A stretch of DNA of 64,000 nucleotides, from assembly GCF_047948215.1 (NCBI RefSeq), contig NC_134463.1:52201201-52265200 (forward strand), read 5' to 3'. Below, piece after piece: positions 59,791 to 64,000 of this stretch. This stretch comes from Lycorma delicatula. Taxonomy: Eukaryota; Arthropoda; Insecta; Hemiptera; Fulgoridae. How positions within the stretch are numbered: the stretch's first letter is position 1; every line of letters begins with the position of its first letter. The notes below the pieces were generated by a model. It did not search any database. It was not told the origin of the DNA and worked only from the letters and a program-made list of their open reading frames with translations. A program made the translations under genes and the position numbers.

Positions 59791-61430
59791 ATTTTCCGGA
59801 AATACTTGTTGAAAAAAAACGTTTATTTTCATTCTATTTAAGCTAGTTCCAACATTTTTTTTATTCTCGTATGTTTTGAAAAATTTATTTAAATGTTTAA
59901 AATGTATAAAGAAACAGCTTTTTTTGTATTGTATTTAACAACGGAATCACTTGTAAGAGTACATCTCGCTTTAATCTATAAAAAAAAACTGAATTTTTTT
60001 TTCAAATCTTACTGTGTATTCTTTTCTCCATTTAATTATTTGGTAAGATATAAAATATTTTACGATGCAAATAATGTCAGTGAATTTTTATACATTTACC
60101 TAAAAGTTATATTTATATAATTTTACAATAATTTTTGTTACAAAAATTTTATTCTATATTTCGATGTTATCAATATGAGTGATATAATTATATAATATTA
60201 AAGTGGAGTGGTTAAGTGACATTAAAAACGAGGTAGATTTCTATTTAAATTCCCTTTTTATAACAGCAGCTCTGCTACTTCTAAATGTTGGTTGTAAAAC
60301 AAAGGGAAAAAGTAATTATATTACGATGAATAGAAGAAATTAAAGGAATTTTTAAATGGTTTGACAGTAAAAATTCAGTTAACCATAATACAACCTTAGC
60401 TACTGGAAATATATCACGTACTAATGCATGATGGATTTTTTAGTATATGAATTAGGGTGTAACCTGGGCGTAACTGATATTATCTCTTACTGTTTTAATT
60501 TAATTTTTTTCCTGTGGGAGTAGGAAAAAGATTTTTTATTATTCTGTATGAATACACACGTTAATTCATTAAATGGTGTTTTCATTTGTCCATATATTTA
60601 ATTTTTTAATACGTAATAAACCTTACGTATCATTGTTTGAATTTATGTAAAGTTTATAAAATTCACACACACTACATAGATTTAAATACACAGCGTGCTC
60701 TCCCTCGCAAACTCGCGCGCGCGCGCGGGCGAGCGATCGATTAATTGATCTAAACTGTTCTAAAATCATCAGTAGGAACGTACAAAAAAATGTAAAAGGG
60801 TAAAAAATAAATTAAATTTATAAACGATCTAAAGGTATCAGGAACAGGACTAGAAATAGAGAGGAATGCAGACAGACATGATGAACTGGTCAGGTAGCTT
60901 CAGGGCAGAAATGATGACCTGCAGGTTTTAAATTTTGACAGTTATACATTTAAAATAATTAAATTTGAATGAGAGTATTAGTCGATATATTTATATTTCA
61001 AATTTTTGTACAACATTTATAATAATTTGTGTATAATTCTACCATATTCATTTATCACTTGTGTTTAAATTCCAGTTATATTGTGGTAGATGTTTGAATT
61101 CTATTACTTCTCTGAGTTCTTTATGTCTTACTACAACTGTTCCTCAAATTATTTCATTTTCCTGTAATATAAATACAATAGAGATTATAATTAAAATTTT
61201 ACACCATACCAAGATACTATTCTTAAATGTAATCAACTTAATTCAGTTATGCAAAAGAGAAATTTAATTCATTTATTTTATTGACGATAAAGATTTGAAT
61301 AGATCAATTGCTTAATAATCTTCTTACCACTGTTTCACTTCTACTATATTCATCCAAATTTCCAGTTGGATCATCACAAGAGTCATACAATTACATAGAA
61401 AAATTTCTACATACTCTAGTTATTTAGTAA
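59791..61430. other. AT-rich spacer
   Basis: It holds a CG dinucleotide run (60,713-60,727), striking in this AT-rich context, followed by ATCGATTAATTGAT. No gene is supported; the frames at 59,893 and 61,061 show no motif. Confidence 0.5.
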
Positions 61431-61559
61431 TACTGATAACCAGAATTTTCAAGGGCTCATGCATATTGTAGACCATATGTTTCAAAGATTAGAGCGAATG
61501 ATGGCGATTATGATGAACAGAATATTCGGACTATTCCTAAGTCGTCTTGAGGGAAAATG
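61430..61559 (+). pseudogene. Jockey ORF1, C-terminal end, overlapping the ORF2 start
   Basis: The frame reads SNTDNQNFQGLMHIV, then MMAIMMNRIFGLFLSRLEGK and TGA. The stop overlaps the ORF2 start codon as ATGA (61,556-61,559), an arrangement known from non-LTR elements in which ORF2 is translated by termination-reinitiation. The homologous end in copy 1 lies at about 16,500-16,375 (-). Confidence 0.7.
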
Positions 61560-63985
61560 AATAAATTTCTCGGACTAGTGATCTGGAACGCTAACGGGTT
61601 GTCTGACAAGAAACTGGATATGAAAGCGTTTTTAAACATTAAGAATTTTGACGTAAAGCTTGTGTCTGAAACACGGTTCACTGCTAGACATTTTGCCAAG
61701 TTTCATGGCTATACAATGTATTGCACCAACCAACCGTCAGGAAATGCGCACAGCGGTACCGCTATTATTAGAAGTACGTTTTCTGACTATGTATACTTGA
61801 ACACAACCAGGATTTGTTTGCAGGCCACCACCGTGGTTGTTCACGGTGGACGATCAGGGTTTTTTGTCTCCTCCGTTTATTGCCCATCACGGCATACTGT
61901 GCAGACGGATCAGTTTACGGCATTCTTTAGATCTTTGGGTCCAAGATTCATCTGTGGTGAACATTGAAATTCCAAACACCTACAATGGGGTTCGCGGCTG
62001 ACATAACCAAAAGGCAGGAAACTTTTCCGGTCAATGGTTGATTAAAATTTGGAGTGTTTGTCATCGAGGCGATCAACCTACTAGCCTACGGAACTAAATA
62101 AAATTCCCGATCTCCTGGATTTTTTCGTTTTCAAGGGTATTTCTAGGAACTATTTACATGTTGAACTACATTTTGACTTGTCATTAGATCATACATCGGT
62201 TGTACTTACAATGTCTATTACCGTTTCACTGACTGCTAGGTCTCCCACTTTGTTTAATAATTTTACCAACAAACGATGTTTTCAAGACTTTTTGGTGGAA
62301 AATATAAAATTGGACGTGCCTTTGAAGTCGCCGGCCAATGTGGACAATGCAGTAAACGGGTTGAAAAAATTGATTCCATCATGTCGTGGGCCTCCACGTC
62401 CAATTTGGATTTTGCTCCCCCAGCTCAAAATACGTATCCGGTTTTCATCAGAGAGCAGATAGAAGAACGCCGGAGATTACAACGTGTATGGCAGAGAACT
62501 TACCCTGCTAAGAAGAGAAGTTCTAACAGGACTTTTCAAGAACTAAAAAGGTTAATTCGAGCATTTAAGAACACTGAGTTTCAATCCTACATTGAGAATA
62601 TTATTGTGAGCAGGCTACTGAGTACACTTTATGGAAAGCTGCTAAATCGTTCAAGAGACCCCTGCAATCTATTCCTCCTCTCCGTAACATTGACAGAACG
62701 TGGACGAGAAGTTTTCAGGAAAAGGCGGCCTTATTTGCTCAACACTTTTTCGTTGTATTCCATCCCAATGATGTCGAGACAGATCCGGTTATGATCAGAG
62801 AAATCTCCGATTATTTGGTTTTACCTTTCCACGTATACTTGCCGATTACGCGATTTACAGTACACAAGGTCTTTTCAGTCATTAACGAAGAAATACATCC
62901 AGCAAAGGCGCCGGGGTATGATTTGGGTTCTGCAGGCATTACCTTGGCATGCGATACGATTGGCTACTTTGATTTTCAATGTTATTATCCGAACTGATCA
63001 TTTTCCTGATCTGTGGAAAATTTCACATTTAATTCTTATAGCAAAACCGGGTAATGATCCCACAAATGTAACGTCTTACAGGCCTATCAGCCTGCTCCCC
63101 GTGCTCTCTGAGGTCTTTGAAAAGCTCTTTTTGAAAAGACTAAAGCGGTTTGTGGACTATCACATTCCGGCTCAACAATTTAGGTTTAGGGAGCAACATT
63201 CTCCTGTGGAGCAGGCAAACAGGTTTGTAAACGATATAAATCATGCTCCTGTCGCGAAACAGTACTGGTCAGCGGTTTTCCTTGATGTCAGTCAGGCTTT
63301 TGACAAGGTTTGGCATATTGCGTTGCTCTATAAACTGAAAAAGGATTTACCTCATACTTTCTATGTAGTACTAAAATCTTACCTAGAATCCAGGTGCTTT
63401 CAAGTTAAACATGGAGAGGTTTTGACGGATTGGTTCCTTACGCAATCAGGGGTCCCTCATGGAAGCGTTCTCGGACCCATCTTGTATGTTCTGTTTACGG
63501 CTGACTTGTCAATTACGACAGATACCACAGTTGCAACGTTTTCTGACGATACTGCAATTTTTGCTGCCCACAAAAATCCGACAATTGCGTCTCGTTTTAT
63601 TCAAGATAATGACTCTCCTCCAATCGTGGTTTACATGCTGAAAAATAAAAATAAACGAAACAAAATAAAAGGACGTCACGTTCACTATTTCTAAGGAAAA
63701 CTGTCTTCCTGTTTCTATCTTCAATCTTGACCGACGACTTATTTGAGCGAAACATATCAAATCTAAGCGAAAACAGTTGTATCTCAAGTTTAATTCATGT
63801 ACTGGCCGATAGGACATAGATCTCGGCTTTCAGTAAAAAGTAAATTATTGGTTTATAAATCAGTTTTGAAGCCTGTTTGGACTTACGGGCTTGAATTTTG
63901 GGGTACAGCATGCAACTCCACTATTGACATACTTGAACGCTACCAGAAAAACCCATTGCAAAAATTGCTAAACATACCCTGGTAA
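61557..63985 (+). pseudogene. Jockey ORF2, endonuclease and RT, frameshifted
   Basis: The start at 61,557 (MNKFLGLVIWNANGLSDKK) gives the endonuclease N-terminus, then SETRF, SGTAIIRS and VSSVYCPS. The end of the endonuclease is frameshifted after 61,965. RT begins with KAPGYDL (about 62,905, frameshift) and runs at 62,918-63,640: SYRPISLLPVLSEVFEKL, motif A FLDVSQAFDKVW (63,280-63,315), motif B GVPHGSVLGP (His for the usual Gln) and motif C TFSDDTAIF (63,538-63,564; DD intact, Ser for Ala). A deletion near 63,650-63,740 removes part of the thumb. The C-terminal piece 63,797-63,985 ends at LLNIPW, followed by TAA. Confidence 0.86.
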
Positions 63986-64000
63986 GCAATAGCTTCGTAT

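Larger units (their letters stand above)
61430..64000 (+). mobile_element. Jockey-clade LINE, copy 2 (runs past the window end)
   Basis: It starts in the last ~45 codons of ORF1 and continues through the endonuclease and RT of ORF2 to the C-terminal region. The Jockey assignment rests on RT motifs (GVP-GSVLGPILY, FLDVSQAFDKVWH) and the C-terminal Y-SVLKPVWTYG-E-WGTA block typical of that clade. It is 5' truncated and broken. Confidence 0.88.

Overview
The window looks like transposon-dense, AT-rich insect DNA. I found no intact host gene, no rRNA, no functional tRNA gene and no CRISPR array. Nearly all recognisable coding sequence belongs to eukaryotic retroelements or a DNA transposon, and nearly all of it is broken by stops, frameshifts or deletions. 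The element mix is RTE-like, I-clade, Jockey-clade and R1-like LINEs, a Penelope-like element, tRNA-derived SINEs, a Tc1/mariner-like transposase with a DUF4817-type N-terminus, and several inverted-repeat elements. This suggests a large arthropod genome, perhaps hemipteran; the order is only a guess.

Layout. 1-1,968: RTE-like LINE copy A (+). 3,240-4,225: inverted-repeat element. 4,458-10,640: almost complete I-clade LINE on the minus strand (5' UTR, ORF1 with zinc knuckles, ORF2 with endonuclease, RT and RNase H, 3' UTR, TAA-repeat tail). 11,290-11,451: SINE with target-site duplication (TSD). About 12,074-12,660: decayed LTR-type gag. 14,017-18,888: an inverted-repeat fragment, a Jockey remnant and an ORF1-only derivative of the I-clade family bounded by a 10-bp TSD. 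20,521-22,086: RTE copy B. 23,138-23,425: GC-richer island with a TATA/Inr arrangement. 25.6-35 kb: copies of a dispersed repeat (called repeat R here), SINEs, an R1-like LINE tail and an orphan poly(A)-tailed repeat. 35,714-38,938: near full-length RTE copy C (-). 39,100-40,525: transposase remnant and a ~685-bp inverted-repeat element carrying RTE fragment D. 42,853-46,967: Penelope-like fragment and repeat R, one copy of which contains a SINE. 49.6-54.3 kb: a second ~685-bp element, a SINE and a MITE. 54.46-59.79 kb: an old I-clade remnant split by a 4.26-kb composite insertion with a 12-bp TSD. 61.43-64.0 kb: Jockey copy (+), running off the window end.

How it fits together. The DNA reads as layered insertions whose order can be recovered from TSDs: SINE into repeat R, RTE fragment D into the 685-bp element, and a Penelope/RTE composite into an old I-clade LINE. 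The autonomous LINEs supply endonuclease and RT; SINEs and ORF2-less derivatives are presumably moved in trans. I see no evidence for a new cellular system. The points most worth checking are the ORF1-only I derivative, the inverted pair of Penelope-associated blocks (43.0-45.35 kb and 56.48-58.79 kb), the two tRNA-derived SINE families that share a 3' tail, and two RTE copies sharing an inactivating change in the RT catalytic motif.
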